A DNA stretch of 64,000 nucleotides from an uncultured Anaerococcus sp. (GCA_943914475.1 CALUCE010000001.1:141374-205373); one strand, 5' to 3'. Numbered from the stretch's first letter, positions 25,558 through 35,515 are shown. Notes: generated by a model from the letters alone, not told the origin. A program made the numbers and translations.

Positions 25558-25794
25558 ATGAAAGCAAAAATCATTACAGATAATAACAGTTTGCTCCTAG
25601 GATTCAGACTGGGTGGTATAACAGGTGAGTTAATTACTGATAAAGATTTGCTTGCTGAAACTTTTTTACAAGTCTCCAAAGAAAAAGATTTGGCCTTGAT
25701 AATTTTTACCAAGTCATCCTACGATCCTATAAAAGAGATAGTGGAAAATTTCAGGCAACATCATACTACTCCACTGATAGTAGTATTAGATTAA
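25558..25794 (+). CDS. ntpG: V-type ATP synthase subunit F (short form)
   Basis: A 78-residue protein matching the N-terminal Rossmann-like part of subunit F (MKAKIITDNNSLLLGFRLGG, then LALIIFTKSSYDPI and TPLIVVLD). In the family this subunit binds the central stalk with subunit D and its C-terminal helix can regulate activity. Typical length is about 100 residues; here the protein stops after the last strand, so the C-terminal helix is missing. The following bases give no continuation in another frame. It is adjacent to K (1 base) and E (12 bases). Confidence 0.85.
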   Translation: MKAKIITDNNSLLLGFRLGGITGELITDKDLLAETFLQVSKEKDLALIIFTKSSYDPIKEIVENFRQHHTTPLIVVLD

Positions 25795-25806
25795 AATGGA
25801 GGGCTT

Positions 25807-26418
25807 ATGATAGATATTAGTTCTAAACTTTCAAGCTTTAGAAAATTAGTTTGGGATGTTGAGAAAAGAAAGAGTGAAAAACAACTTTATGATTCAATAA
25901 ATACATCGAGTGAAGTTTTAGACAAGAAAAAACAAGATTTAAAAGAAAACATGGACTCTTATATAGATAAGAGGAAAGTTTTTGCTACAACCAGAAAAAA
26001 TGAAATTGTAGCAAGAAAAACAGAAGAAGAAAAATCTACCTTTAACGTATATAAGGAAGAGCTTTTAAAAGAAACTATAGAAGCTATAAAAAAAGATTTA
26101 ATAGCTTATAGCAAGACTTCTGCATATAAGGAAAAGTTAATGGTAGAAGTAGAAAAAGCTTACGATGATTTAAAAGAAAATTCAGATAAAGATTATATAC
26201 TTCTGGTAAAAGAAGATGATTTAAATCTATTCCATGACTACCAAACAGAAGTTATGGATGATTCTAATCTTGGTGGTTTTATCTTTGAAGACACAGATAA
26301 AACCTACCAATATGACTTTACCTTGAAAAGAAAACTAGAAAATAAAAAATACCAAATAGGTAAAAAATTATATTCTCTTTTGGAAGGTGGTGAGATAAAC
26401 AATGACACCAACAATTAA
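25807..26418 (+). CDS. ntpE: V-type ATP synthase subunit E
   Basis: A 203-residue peripheral-stalk subunit. It has a charged N-terminal coiled coil (to about residue 90) and a C-terminal alpha/beta domain that binds the catalytic head, with DYILLVKEDDL and GGFIFEDTDKTYQYDFTLK as family-type strands. In other species E pairs with the small subunit called G, H or NtpF, for which no separate gene is present here. The gene overlaps ntpA by 17 bases, and GGAGGGC precedes its ATG. Confidence 0.85.
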   Translation: MIDISSKLSSFRKLVWDVEKRKSEKQLYDSINTSSEVLDKKKQDLKENMDSYIDKRKVFATTRKNEIVARKTEEEKSTFNVYKEELLKETIEAIKKDLIAYSKTSAYKEKLMVEVEKAYDDLKENSDKDYILLVKEDDLNLFHDYQTEVMDDSNLGGFIFEDTDKTYQYDFTLKRKLENKKYQIGKKLYSLLEGGEINNDTNN

Positions 26419-28156
26419 AGTAATCAACGGACCGGTTGTTACAGCAAGAAATGCTTCAAAATTAAAAATCAGAGAGATGGTTGCTGTAGGTAAGTTAAAA
26501 CTAATCGGAGAAGTTGTTTCTATAGAAGGAGATTATGCCACCATCCAAGTTTACGAAGATACATCAGGACTTAAGGTAGGGGAAGAGATCGAAACTACAG
26601 GACGACCTCTTTCAGTAAAGCTAGGACCTGGTATGGTTGGAAATATGTTTGATGGTATTCAAAGACCATTAAACAAGATTATGGAAGAAAATGGATCATT
26701 CATACCTTCAGGTGTAGGCCTTAAATCGCTTGATGATGACAAAGAGTGGCAAGTAGATATCAAGGTTAAAGAAGGAGATAAAATAAATTTCGGTGATGTA
26801 TATGCTACTATCAAAGAAACCGAAACTATAGAACACAGACTTCTTTCAAATTTAAATGGTGAAGTTGTTTCTGTTAAAGAATCAGGTTCCTATAGACTTG
26901 AAGATACTATTGTAAAGGTTAAAACAGAAAAGAGTGAAGAAGATTTAAAACTTTACCAATATTGGCCAGTAAGAAACCCAAGACCAGTAAGAAAAAATCT
27001 TCCCTTAAACGAAGTTTTGGTAACAGGACAAAGAGTTCTTGATATATTCTTTCCTATAGCCAAGGGTGGTACTGTAGCTATCCCTGGCGGATTTGGTACA
27101 GGAAAGACTATGCTTCAACACCAACTTGCCCAATATGCTGATGCAGATATCATCGTATATATAGGTTGTGGAGAGCGTGGTAATGAAATGACCCAAGTAC
27201 TAGAAGACTTCCCAAATCTTATTGACCCAAACACAGGCAGGGGACTTATGGAAAGAACCATCCTTATAGCCAATACATCAAACATGCCGGTAGCAGCAAG
27301 AGAAGCTTCTATTTACACAGGTATTACCATAGCAGAATATTTTAGAGACATGGGCTATGATGTAGCCTTGATGGCAGATTCATCATCCCGTTGGGCTGAA
27401 GCCTTAAGAGAGATATCTGCAAGACTTGAAGAAATACCTGCTGAGGAAGGATACCCAGCCTATCTAGGCTCTAGGCTTTCACAATTCTATGAAAGAGGTG
27501 GATCAGTAGAAAACCTAAATGGGTCAAAAGGGTCAGTCACCTTGATAGGAGCTGTAAGTCCTACAGGTGGAGACTTCTCAGAACCAGTTACAGAAAATAC
27601 TAGAAGAAGTGTAAATGTATTTTTAGGACTTGATAAAAACCTAGCCTATGCTAGACACTATCCAGCTATAAACTGGTTATCATCTTATTCAAACTACCTA
27701 GAACAAATGAGAAACTACTATGAGGCCTTAACAGGAGAAGATGTAATAGCCTTGAGAAATGAAATGATGGAAGTTTTAACTGAAGAAGAAAAGCTCCAAT
27801 CTATAGTAATGCTTGTAGGTAGAGATGCCCTATCTGCTTCACAAAAAAACATTATGGATACAGCTGCTCTTTTAAGGGTAGGTTACCTCCAACAAAATGC
27901 CTTTAATGATATAGACAAGTATGTTCCTTTGGAAAAACAAATCTTAATGCTAAAGGTAATAAAACATTATTTCGAAAGTGCCAAAAATGCCCTTGATGAG
28001 GGAATAGAATACGAAGACATCTATGATGCAAACCTAATAGCAGAAATCACCTCTATGAAATATGATATAGAAAATGATAAGTTAGATAAGTTTGTAGATA
28101 TTAATGCAAAGATAGATTCTTATTTCCAAAACATGGAAGTAGGTGATGTTCAATGA
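26402..28156 (+). CDS. ntpA: V-type ATP synthase catalytic subunit A
   Basis: A 584-residue catalytic subunit. The P-loop is GGFGTGKT (about residues 230-237), followed by [28 protein letters not shown] (about 323-339) is the conserved catalytic-side signature. The non-homologous region typical of V/A-type A subunits is present between about 110 and 190. It overlaps E and B (ATGA). Whether the enzyme mainly makes ATP or pumps ions cannot be told from sequence. Confidence 0.97.
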   Translation: MTPTIKVINGPVVTARNASKLKIREMVAVGKLKLIGEVVSIEGDYATIQVYEDTSGLKVGEEIETTGRPLSVKLGPGMVGNMFDGIQRPLNKIMEENGSFIPSGVGLKSLDDDKEWQVDIKVKEGDKINFGDVYATIKETETIEHRLLSNLNGEVVSVKESGSYRLEDTIVKVKTEKSEEDLKLYQYWPVRNPRPVRKNLPLNEVLVTGQRVLDIFFPIAKGGTVAIPGGFGTGKTMLQHQLAQYADADIIVYIGCGERGNEMTQVLEDFPNLIDPNTGRGLMERTILIANTSNMPVAAREASIYTGITIAEYFRDMGYDVALMADSSSRWAEALREISARLEEIPAEEGYPAYLGSRLSQFYERGGSVENLNGSKGSVTLIGAVSPTGGDFSEPVTENTRRSVNVFLGLDKNLAYARHYPAINWLSSYSNYLEQMRNYYEALTGEDVIALRNEMMEVLTEEEKLQSIVMLVGRDALSASQKNIMDTAALLRVGYLQQNAFNDIDKYVPLEKQILMLKVIKHYFESAKNALDEGIEYEDIYDANLIAEITSMKYDIENDKLDKFVDINAKIDSYFQNMEVGDVQ

Positions 28157-29532
28157 AAAAACAATATACAAAAATCAAAAAAATTGAATCATCAATTATT
28201 GAATTAGAAAAAGTTGTCGATGTACCTTATAAGGCAGTTGTTTCTATCCATGCTTTGGGAATGGACTTTATAGGTCAAGTTGTAAAAATCGACGATGATT
28301 TGATAACTGTAGAAGTCTTTGCTGATACTCAAGACTTCTCACTAGATGATGTAGTAATTAGATTTGAAGAAAAACCATTGGAAATCCCACTTTCTGAAAA
28401 AATTCTAGGAAGAACCTTTAATGGTATAGCAAGACCTATAGATGGAGGAGGAGAAATCTATACAGATGACTTCTATCCAGTAGAAGGACAACCTTTAAAC
28501 CCTGTGTCTAGGCTATATCCAAGGGACTTTATCCAAACAGGAATATCTGCTATAGATTCACTTACAACCTTGATCCGTGGTCAAAAATTACCTATATTTT
28601 CAGGGTCAGGTCTTCCCCACAATGAAATAGCAGCCCAAATAGTAAGACAGGCTAAACTTAAAACTGATGAAGATTTCTGCTTTGTTTTTGCAGCTATGGG
28701 AATCAAAAAAGATGAAGCCATGTTCTTTGATGATGCCTTTAAAAAAGCAGGTGTAAAGGACAAGGTAGTAATGTATGAAAACCTAGCAGATGATCCTATT
28801 ATGGAAAGGCTTATAACACCAAAATGTGCTCTTACAGCTGCAGAATATCTTGCCTTTGAAAAGAACAAACACGTTTTGGTAATAATTACTGATATGACCT
28901 CTTATGCAGAAGCCCTAAGAGAAGTTTCATCTATCAGACAAGAAGTTCCTTCCCGTAAAGGCTATCCAGGTTACTTGTATTCAGACCTTGCAAGCTTGTA
29001 CGAGAGAGCAGGCATGATAAATGGAGTAGAAGGCTCTGTAACCCTTATTCCAATTTTAACCATGCCAAACGATGATATAACCCACCCGATTCCAGACCTT
29101 ACTGGTTATATAACTGAAGGACAAATAGTTATAGACAGAAACCTATACCAAAAAGGTGTATATCCACCTATAAATGTTCTTCCTTCTTTATCAAGGCTTA
29201 TGAAGGATGGTATTGGAGAAGGCTATACCAGGGCTGACCATGAAGATCTTATGAACCAACTTTATGAATCATATTCTAAAGTTCAAGATGTAAGAAGTAT
29301 CTCACAAATTGTTGGAGAAGATGACCTTTCAGATGTAGATAAAAAATACCTAGAATTTGGAAAAGTTTTTGAAGATAAGTTCTTAACTCAAGACCAATAC
29401 GAAAACAGAGAACTAGAAAAAACCTTGGATATGGGTTGGGATATTTTAAAAATCCTACCTCTTACAGAAATCCACAGAGTTTCCAAAGAAAATAAAGCTA
29501 AGTACCTAGGTGATGACAATGGCTCAAATTAA
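28153..29532 (+). CDS. ntpB: V-type ATP synthase subunit B
   Basis: A 459-residue non-catalytic nucleotide-binding subunit. It has [15 protein letters not shown] in place of a true P-loop, as expected of B subunits, and the signature [33 protein letters not shown] lies near residue 345. It pairs with A in the hexameric head. Start and end overlap its neighbours: ATGA with ntpA, 14 bases with ntpD. Confidence 0.97.
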   Translation: MKKQYTKIKKIESSIIELEKVVDVPYKAVVSIHALGMDFIGQVVKIDDDLITVEVFADTQDFSLDDVVIRFEEKPLEIPLSEKILGRTFNGIARPIDGGGEIYTDDFYPVEGQPLNPVSRLYPRDFIQTGISAIDSLTTLIRGQKLPIFSGSGLPHNEIAAQIVRQAKLKTDEDFCFVFAAMGIKKDEAMFFDDAFKKAGVKDKVVMYENLADDPIMERLITPKCALTAAEYLAFEKNKHVLVIITDMTSYAEALREVSSIRQEVPSRKGYPGYLYSDLASLYERAGMINGVEGSVTLIPILTMPNDDITHPIPDLTGYITEGQIVIDRNLYQKGVYPPINVLPSLSRLMKDGIGEGYTRADHEDLMNQLYESYSKVQDVRSISQIVGEDDLSDVDKKYLEFGKVFEDKFLTQDQYENRELEKTLDMGWDILKILPLTEIHRVSKENKAKYLGDDNGSN

Positions 29533-30160
29533 ATTACCAGCAACCAAAGCCAACCTTATAAAGGCCCAAGATCAGCTAGATCTTATGAACCAAGGTTATG
29601 ATATCCTTGATAAAAAAAGAAAGGCACTCTTACAACAATATAACCTTAAGATTGATGAAAGAAATAAGGTTAATGACGAAGTAAATAAAACTATTAAATC
29701 AGTTCATAAGGCTATAAAAAAGGCCATTATATCTATAGGAGAAGAAGGAATTAGTGAACTTGCTGGATCTATACCAGAAGATGATTCAATCTCTCTAGAA
29801 GAAATAAGCTTTATGCAAACTACTATGTACAAAATAGGCTTTAAGGAAAAGAAACTTGACCTTTCTTATTCCTTCTATGCTACAAATTCTATCTTTGACC
29901 AAGCCTTGAAAGCCTTAAATGATTTAAAGAAAAAAGTTTATAGACTTGCAGAACTAGATACTACAATAAATAACCTTAACAAAGAAATGAAAAAGACTTC
30001 AAAGAAAGTAAATTCATTGGATAAGGTACAAATACCAAAATATAAAGATTTAATCAAAGATATTTCTTCCCAAATAGAAGAAAGAGGAAGAGAAGAGTTC
30101 TCTAAAACAAAAATGGTTAAAGAAAAGAAGATTAAAAAAGAAGAAGATAGCTTAGGATGA
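29519..30160 (+). CDS. ntpD: V-type ATP synthase subunit D
   Basis: A 213-residue central-stalk rotor subunit made of two long antiparallel helices. It starts [14 protein letters not shown], the family signature. I chose the ATG at 29519 (CTAGG nine bases upstream); GTG 29510 and ATG 29513 are alternatives. It is the last gene of the operon and its stop codon lies in the loop of the terminator hairpin. The C-terminus is Lys/Glu-rich. Confidence 0.92.
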   Translation: MAQIKLPATKANLIKAQDQLDLMNQGYDILDKKRKALLQQYNLKIDERNKVNDEVNKTIKSVHKAIKKAIISIGEEGISELAGSIPEDDSISLEEISFMQTTMYKIGFKEKKLDLSYSFYATNSIFDQALKALNDLKKKVYRLAELDTTINNLNKEMKKTSKKVNSLDKVQIPKYKDLIKDISSQIEERGREEFSKTKMVKEKKIKKEEDSLG

Positions 30161-30185
30161 GCCCTAAGCATCTTCTTCTTTTATT
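30138..30185. terminator. Strong bidirectional terminator after the V-ATPase operon
   Basis: A long stem, AAGAAGAAGAT / ATCTTCTTCTT plus GCTTAGG / CCTAAGC with one bulged A, has an ATGAGC loop and T residues after it. A-rich sequence on the left gives a T tract on the minus strand, so it also serves the convergent reductase gene. The ntpD stop (30158-30160) lies in the loop. Confidence 0.93.
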
Positions 30186-31156
30186 TATGGTCTAATAACA
30201 TATTTCACTCCATGGGCACCCTTGGTTTCCATCAAAGAGTGGAGTTTTGGGATGTCTTTAAAAGTGTGGTATTCAATCTTGTCCTCTAGGAGGAGACCTT
30301 TTTTAAAGTATTGGTTTAAATCATTGGCGTTTGTTTTTAAATCGTCTACTCTTGCACGACTAAGGACAAAACCTACAATCTTCTTTCCTTTGGTGTAAAA
30401 GTCTAGGGGATTAAAGTTGGTTGATTTTGGGGCTGTGATAATAGTTACTTGTCCATTTAGGTCTAGAAATTCTATGTTGTGGGCTAAATCTATTTTACCT
30501 GAAGTATCTATTATGTGATTTATTGGTATTTCTTTACTTACTTCTCTTAATTCTTCTATTTTTTCTTCTTTATAAGAGAAGACTTGGTTAGCTCCAAGTT
30601 TTTTTAGAAAGTCAAAATCTTTTTCTGCTGAGGTTGTAAGTACTTTCGCACCCATATCATGGGCACATTGGACTAGCTTTCTTCCTACATTACCGCCTGC
30701 TCCTTCTATGAGAATGGTGGAATTTTCATTTAACTTCATCATATTTTTACAAACTAGATTAGCTGTTGATGATGAATGGACAGAAGCCAAGACTTTATTA
30801 GGATCTACTCCTTTGGGTATCTTATAGAGCCTATTTGCATCAACCACTACATATTCAGAACTTGCTCCCATTCTTCCATCAAATCCAGCAGAGTTTGTCC
30901 AAACAAGGTCACCTTGGGAAAATTCTTGAACATCTTTACCCAAATCTACTACATAACCGACCAAGTCTCTACCAGTTATGGCTGGATTATTAAGCTTAGT
31001 TTTATATAGACCTTTTCTTATAATGATATCTACGTTATCTATTGTTGTTGCTTGAACTTTTACTAGTACTTGCTTATCTTTTGGAGAAGGTATATCCATA
31101 TCTATTTCTTCCAAGACTTCTGCTGAACCAAATTTTTTAAATCCAATAGCTTTCAT
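30185..31156 (-). CDS. MDR-family NAD(P)H:quinone reductase-like protein (zinc-independent)
   Basis: A 323-residue medium-chain dehydrogenase/reductase. The N-terminal GroES-like domain begins MKAIGFKKFGSAEVLEE, a typical quinone oxidoreductase start. The Rossmann domain has GAGGNVGRKLVQCA (about residues 153-166). The Cys and His ligands of zinc alcohol dehydrogenases are missing, supporting a zinc-independent reductase. The substrate is unknown; quinones or enones are family-based guesses. It is monocistronic, minus strand, preceded by AAAGGAAAG and ending at the terminator shared with ntpD. Confidence 0.85.
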   Translation of the reverse strand: MKAIGFKKFGSAEVLEEIDMDIPSPKDKQVLVKVQATTIDNVDIIIRKGLYKTKLNNPAITGRDLVGYVVDLGKDVQEFSQGDLVWTNSAGFDGRMGASSEYVVVDANRLYKIPKGVDPNKVLASVHSSSTANLVCKNMMKLNENSTILIEGAGGNVGRKLVQCAHDMGAKVLTTSAEKDFDFLKKLGANQVFSYKEEKIEELREVSKEIPINHIIDTSGKIDLAHNIEFLDLNGQVTIITAPKSTNFNPLDFYTKGKKIVGFVLSRARVDDLKTNANDLNQYFKKGLLLEDKIEYHTFKDIPKLHSLMETKGAHGVKYVIRP

Positions 31157-31240
31157 TTTCTTTCCTTTCTATATTTATATATATCTTTTCTATTTATAAT
31201 AATTAATCCTTTTTATTTATACCCATATTTTTCTTAAGAA

Positions 31241-31272
31241 GAAAAGCCCTGTAAACTTTCTTACAAGGCTTT
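31241..31272 (-). terminator. Terminator downstream of rodA
   Basis: On the minus strand, AAAGCCTTGTAA / TTACAGGGCTTT forms a 12-position stem with one mismatch and a 6-base loop, followed by TTCTTCTT. It separates rodA from the reductase gene. Confidence 0.8.
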
Positions 31273-31285
31273 ATCTATATATGTG

Positions 31286-32449
31286 CTATTTATTTTTTTC
31301 TGCTAGGGCTCTAGGGTTTTGTATGGTTAGGGTTTCTGCTTCACTTGTTTCTATATCATAGTAGGTTTTTTGTAGGGAAGCTGAAAGGCAAAGTCCTACG
31401 TTTATCAAGGATATTAGTTGGAAAGTACCACCGTAGGAGAAGAATGGTAGGGGAATACCTGTAACTGGCATTATACCAATTGTCATTCCTACATTTTCAA
31501 AGATGTGGATAAAGAACATACCACATATGCCTGCAACTAAAAGGCTGATAAATGTATTGTTTGATTTTTTTATGATTGATATTTGCCTAAAGATTAGAAC
31601 AGCAAATAAAACCAACATTAGCAAGGATCCTATAAATCCTAGCTCTTCTGCAAGTACAGAAAAGATATAGTCTGTTTCTTTTTCTGGTATATAGCCATAT
31701 TGGGATTGGGTTCCTTGCATGAAGCCACGTCCCCTGAGCATACCTGAGCCTATGGCTATAAGACCTTGTTGTTGTTGCCAACCAGATCCTGATGTATCTC
31801 TTGCTGGATCAAGGAAGTCCAGGATTCTGTTGGCTTGGTAACCTTCTAGGTTTAAAAGCATAAGCACAAAAGCTACAAGACTTATTGTTAAAAGGATTAT
31901 GATCCATTTCCAGTCAAGTCCACCTACAAAAAGCATTACAGCTATAAAGAATAGGTATACCATAGCTGTACCAAAGTCTGGTTGTAGCATAATTAAAAAG
32001 ACTGGTAGACCGGCTATAATAAGAGTTCCCAATAAAACTGGTAGTTCATTTATCCTGTTTTTGTACTTGTCCATGTGGGCAGCCAAAACAAAGATTAGAC
32101 CAACTTTGGTAATCTCTGATGGTTGGAAGGATATAGGACCCAATACCAGCCAGGAGTCAGAGCCCCATTCTTGTCCACCTCGTCCAAATACTACTGTAAG
32201 TCCCAAAAGAAAGATGGATAAGAAATAGACAGGTATATATATTTTTTTGAGAACATCAAGGTCCATAGTACATATTATTATAATTAATAAAAACCCTAAA
32301 AGGGTAGAGAAAATTTGACTTTTTATAGGTGCTAAGCTTCCAGCATAGGCTGAATACAAAACAAATATTCCATAGACACTTAAGAGAACTGCACTTAAAA
32401 GCAGTAAGATGTCTAGCTGTTTTAAAGATTTCTTTTTCAAATTAAACAT
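31286..32449 (-). CDS. rodA: RodA/FtsW-type peptidoglycan glycosyltransferase (SEDS protein)
   Basis: A 387-residue polytopic membrane protein with about ten helices. SEDS markers are QPDFGTAMVY (about residues 155-164), GSGMLRGRGFMQGTQSQYGY with PEKETDYIFSVLAEELGF, and the C-terminal GIPLPFFSYGGT near 329-340. RodA polymerises glycan strands from lipid II in the elongasome; FtsW does so at the septum. RodA is favoured by the start KSLKQLDILLLL and by the monocistronic context, but FtsW-like function is possible. It has its own strong promoter. Confidence 0.9.
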   Translation of the reverse strand: MFNLKKKSLKQLDILLLLSAVLLSVYGIFVLYSAYAGSLAPIKSQIFSTLLGFLLIIIICTMDLDVLKKIYIPVYFLSIFLLGLTVVFGRGGQEWGSDSWLVLGPISFQPSEITKVGLIFVLAAHMDKYKNRINELPVLLGTLIIAGLPVFLIMLQPDFGTAMVYLFFIAVMLFVGGLDWKWIIILLTISLVAFVLMLLNLEGYQANRILDFLDPARDTSGSGWQQQQGLIAIGSGMLRGRGFMQGTQSQYGYIPEKETDYIFSVLAEELGFIGSLLMLVLFAVLIFRQISIIKKSNNTFISLLVAGICGMFFIHIFENVGMTIGIMPVTGIPLPFFSYGGTFQLISLINVGLCLSASLQKTYYDIETSEAETLTIQNPRALAEKNK

Positions 32450-32472
32450 TTTATCACTCCACTTCTTCTGCT

Positions 32473-32501
32473 ATTATATAATACAAAAAATTCATATTCA
32501 A
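32473..32501 (-). promoter_or_regulatory. Promoter of rodA
   Basis: On the minus strand, -35 TTGAAT (32496-32501) and -10 TATAAT (32473-32478) are separated by exactly 17 bp. The -10 box is 23 bases upstream of the rodA ATG, leaving a short 5' leader with GGAGTG. Confidence 0.8.
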
Positions 32502-32530
32502 TGAGTATTTTTCTATAGGATAAAGATGGG

Positions 32531-32536
32531 TATAAT
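32531..32536 (+). promoter_or_regulatory. -10 element upstream of nth
   Basis: TATAAT at 32531-32536 lies 36 bases before the proposed ATT start and 24 bases before the GAGGTGG ribosome binding site. No good -35 box is visible. Confidence 0.5.
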
Positions 32537-32572
32537 ATAGGTGTAGATAAAATTTATGTAGAGGTGGTTTAG

Positions 32573-33217
32573 ATTTTAAGTAAAGATCAGATTAATGAAG
32601 TTGTTGAAATATTTGAAGAAACCTATCCAGAGGTTGATAGTAGAAGTTTTTTGCACTTTACTACTCCCTTTGAGCTATTAGTAGCAACCATCCTGTCTGC
32701 TCAGTGTACAGATGTAAGGGTAAATATGGTTACTGATGTAATGTTTAAAGAAGCCAATACGCCAGAAGACTTTGCGGATATGGATATTTCTCAAATAGAA
32801 GAATATATTATAACTTGTGGCCTATATAAGACCAAGGCTAAAAATATCAAGGCTACCAGCAAAATCTTAGTAGAAGATTATGATTCCAAGGTTCCTTCAA
32901 GTATGAAAGAACTTTTAACCCTACCAGGAGTAGGAAGAAAGACTGCCAATGTGGTCTTGTCAAATGCCTTTGATGTGCCTTCTATTGCTGTAGACACCCA
33001 TGTATTTAGGGTTTCAAACAGGATAGGCCTTGCAAATGCTAAGAATGTTTTAGATACAGAAAAGCAATTAAGGGAGAACTTGCCAGAAGAAAAGTGGTCT
33101 AAACTCCACCACCAAATTATTATTCATGGAAGAAAAGTATGTAAGGCAAGAAATCCCCTATGTGAGGAATGCAACTTCTCAAAGATTTGTGAATATTATA
33201 ATAAGGGAGCCATATGA
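32573..33217 (+). CDS. nth: Endonuclease III, apparently starting at ATT
   Basis: A base-excision repair glycosylase/AP lyase for oxidised pyrimidines. It has the helix-hairpin-helix LPGVGRKTANVVLSNAF with the catalytic Lys, the catalytic Asp in AVDTHVFRVSNR, and the 4Fe-4S ligands in CKARNPLCEECNFSKIC. The frame opens right after a TAG at 32570-32572. No ATG or GTG lies before the conserved N-terminal helix, which begins SKDQINEVVEIFEETYPEV. GAGGTGG (32561-32567) is well spaced for ATT at 32573, giving 214 residues, against 211 in E. coli. A TTG at 32651 would remove that helix. Confidence 0.9.
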   Translation: MLSKDQINEVVEIFEETYPEVDSRSFLHFTTPFELLVATILSAQCTDVRVNMVTDVMFKEANTPEDFADMDISQIEEYIITCGLYKTKAKNIKATSKILVEDYDSKVPSSMKELLTLPGVGRKTANVVLSNAFDVPSIAVDTHVFRVSNRIGLANAKNVLDTEKQLRENLPEEKWSKLHHQIIIHGRKVCKARNPLCEECNFSKICEYYNKGAI

Positions 33218-34056
33218 TTAAATTATTTGCTTTTGACCTTGATGGAACTGTTCTTAATTCCAGATCTATGATAGATAAAGAAACTATTGATGCTTTTAAA
33301 AAGCTTGATGAAAATGGTATAAAGTTTGTCTTTGCAACAGGTAGAGTTACTACAAGTGTTGCCTATTTTATGGAAAAGACTGGAGTGGATAATCCGCTAG
33401 TAGCCAATAATGGTGCTGCAATATTTTTAAATAAGGATACTCTTTTAAAAGAGTCCTATATTGATACTGATATCCTCAAAAGGCTTAGAGACTTTGCCAA
33501 GACCAGAGGACTATACTATCATTTTTATGATTTAAACACTTATTATTCAGAATACTTGGTTAATGCTAGACTTAAGCATTTAGAAAAAGAAGAGGATACA
33601 GGATATGGCTATCAGGTAAATATATCCATATCAGAAGATCCCATAGAACAGCTTAGCATAAACAATTCTAAGGCTTTTAAATTCCAAATTTTTGCTGATG
33701 AGGAAAAAGGCTTTAACAAAGATGACATGATAAGAGAGTTGGTCGACGAGTTTGGGGATGATTTATACGTAACTTCATCAGGGGAATATTTTATAGAAAT
33801 TATGGCCAAAAATGTAAGTAAGTGGCAGGCAATTATGGAAATAGCCAAAACTTTGGGTATAAAGAAAAGTGAAATAGCTGCCATTGGTGACCAGGATAAT
33901 GACTATCCAATGATAGCAAATGCTGGTCTAAGCTTTGCTATGGGAAATGCTATAGATTCTATAAAAGAAGTAGCAGACTATAGGGTTTCTAATAATGACG
34001 ACTATGGTGTTGTAGAGGCTATAGAAAAAGTATTGGAGCTAAATAAAAATGTTTAA
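33214..34056 (+). CDS. HAD-superfamily phosphatase, Cof type
   Basis: A 280-residue Cof-type HAD hydrolase. Motif I is FDLDGTVLNS (residues 7-16) with the nucleophile Asp. Motif II is FATGRV near 41-46, and motif IV is IGDQDNDYPMI near 226. The cap domain lies between about 85 and 190. Such enzymes act on sugar phosphates, flavin or pyridoxal phosphates; the substrate cannot be read from sequence. It overlaps nth by four bases (ATGA) and trmL by eight. Confidence 0.88.
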   Translation: MIKLFAFDLDGTVLNSRSMIDKETIDAFKKLDENGIKFVFATGRVTTSVAYFMEKTGVDNPLVANNGAAIFLNKDTLLKESYIDTDILKRLRDFAKTRGLYYHFYDLNTYYSEYLVNARLKHLEKEEDTGYGYQVNISISEDPIEQLSINNSKAFKFQIFADEEKGFNKDDMIRELVDEFGDDLYVTSSGEYFIEIMAKNVSKWQAIMEIAKTLGIKKSEIAAIGDQDNDYPMIANAGLSFAMGNAIDSIKEVADYRVSNNDDYGVVEAIEKVLELNKNV

Positions 34057-34510
34057 TATAGTTTTAATATCTCCAGAATACCCAGGCAATGTTGGAAATA
34101 TTGGCAGAACCTGTGTTTTAACCGAGTCTAGACTACACTTGGTAAGACCATTTAAGTTTGATTTTTCAGATAAGGCTTTAAAAAAAGCGGGTATAGATTA
34201 CTGGGATAAGCTAGATTTAAGAATCCATGATTCTTTGGATGAATTTCTAAACTATATAGAAGATAAGGACTTTTACTTAGTTGAAACTGGAAGTGACACT
34301 GTATATTCAGATGTTGACTTTAAGGAAGGTGCCTATCTAATATTTGGTAGAGAAAAAGAAGGAATTGATAAGAGTTTACTTGAAAAGTATAAGGAAAGAA
34401 TAATTACTATTCCAATGACCAATAAAATCCATAGGTCTTTAAATTTAGCAAATTCTGTTTCAATTGTAGTTTATGAAGCTTTAAGACAAAATAATTTTAA
34501 TATGAGGTGA
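34049..34510 (+). CDS. trmL: tRNA (cytidine(34)-2'-O)-methyltransferase TrmL
   Basis: A 153-residue SPOUT-class methyltransferase that in the family adds 2'-O-methyl to the wobble base of some tRNA-Leu. Conserved parts are NIVLISPEYPGNVGNIGRTC at the start, the KAGIDYWD segment near 50, LIFGREKEGI near 108, and the knot-forming IPMTNKIHRSLNLANSVSIV. The length fits. It overlaps the HAD gene and its stop overlaps the ribosome binding site of trxB. Confidence 0.92.
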   Translation: MFNIVLISPEYPGNVGNIGRTCVLTESRLHLVRPFKFDFSDKALKKAGIDYWDKLDLRIHDSLDEFLNYIEDKDFYLVETGSDTVYSDVDFKEGAYLIFGREKEGIDKSLLEKYKERIITIPMTNKIHRSLNLANSVSIVVYEALRQNNFNMR

Positions 34511-34515
34511 TATAT

Positions 34516-35442
34516 ATGTATGATTTAATAATTATTGGAGGAGGACCAGCAGGACTAACTGCAGGCCTTTATGCAGGAAGGGCAAAACTTAAAACCCTAA
34601 TCATAGAAAAGGAGGTAGCTGGAGGACAAATATCAGGAACCAATGCAGTAGATAACTATCCTGGATCAATGCCAAACCCAACTGGTATGAGCTTATCCGA
34701 AAGAATGCTAGAACAAGCAGAAGAGTTTTGTGAAGTTGTTTATGACGAAGTAACAGAAGTAGAACTTGAAGGCAAGGTAAAGACTATTAAGACTTCTTCT
34801 AAAGAGTACCAAGCAAAAACTGTTATCATATCCACAGGTGCTTCACCAAGAAAACTTGATGTAAAGGGTGAAAAAGAATACACGGGCGTTTCTGTTTCTT
34901 ACTGTTCAACCTGTGATGGACCTTTCTACCAAGGACTTGATATCTATGTAGTAGGTGGAGGAGAAGCTGCCCTAGAAGAAGCCCTATACCTAACCAGATT
35001 TGGTAGAAAAGTTACTATTATCCACAGAAGAGAAGGATTAAGAGCTTCTCAAGTAGTTATAGATAAGTGTAAGGCTGAACCTAAAATAGAATTTGCTTTA
35101 AACTATGTTGTAGAAGAAATTAAAGGTGACAAAGAAGCCAAAGAACTTTTAGTTAAAAACACCAAAACTGGAGAAGAAGAAATCTTTAAAACAGAAGATG
35201 ATACACCATTGGGACTTTTCGTATTTATTGGAAATATTCCTCAAACAAAGTTGTTTGAAGGTGTAATTGATATGGAAAATGGGTATATAAAGACTGATGA
35301 GGATATGAAGACCAATGTTGAAGGTGTGTTTGCAGTTGGTGATACAAGAATCAAGAGGATTCGTCAAATGGTAACTGCCACTTCAGATGGATGTATCGGT
35401 GCAGAGATGGCTAACAAGTATCTTAACGGGGAAGCTTGGTAA
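34516..35442 (+). CDS. trxB: Thioredoxin reductase-like flavoprotein
   Basis: A 308-residue pyridine nucleotide-disulfide reductase. The FAD motif GGGPAGLTAG is at about residues 8-17, the redox CSTC with DGPFY near 133-141, and NADPH-binding GGGEAALEEAL with HRREGLRAS further on. The HRRxxxR pattern suggests NADPH use. I chose the ATG at 34516, six bases after GAGGTGA; GTG 34507 is less likely. No thioredoxin gene lies beside it, so its partner is not seen. Confidence 0.9.
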   Translation: MYDLIIIGGGPAGLTAGLYAGRAKLKTLIIEKEVAGGQISGTNAVDNYPGSMPNPTGMSLSERMLEQAEEFCEVVYDEVTEVELEGKVKTIKTSSKEYQAKTVIISTGASPRKLDVKGEKEYTGVSVSYCSTCDGPFYQGLDIYVVGGGEAALEEALYLTRFGRKVTIIHRREGLRASQVVIDKCKAEPKIEFALNYVVEEIKGDKEAKELLVKNTKTGEEEIFKTEDDTPLGLFVFIGNIPQTKLFEGVIDMENGYIKTDEDMKTNVEGVFAVGDTRIKRIRQMVTATSDGCIGAEMANKYLNGEAW

Positions 35443-35448
35443 AAAAAT

Positions 35449-35476
35449 TTGACAGAAGTTTTTCAATTAGTAAAAT
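35449..35476 (+). promoter_or_regulatory. Promoter of gap
   Basis: Consensus -35 TTGACA (35449-35454) and -10 TAAAAT (35471-35476) are 16 bp apart. The ribosome binding site AGGAGG is at 35502-35507. Confidence 0.7.
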
Positions 35477-35515
35477 TAATGTATAAGTTATGAAAAATCT
35501 TAGGAGGAAATAATA

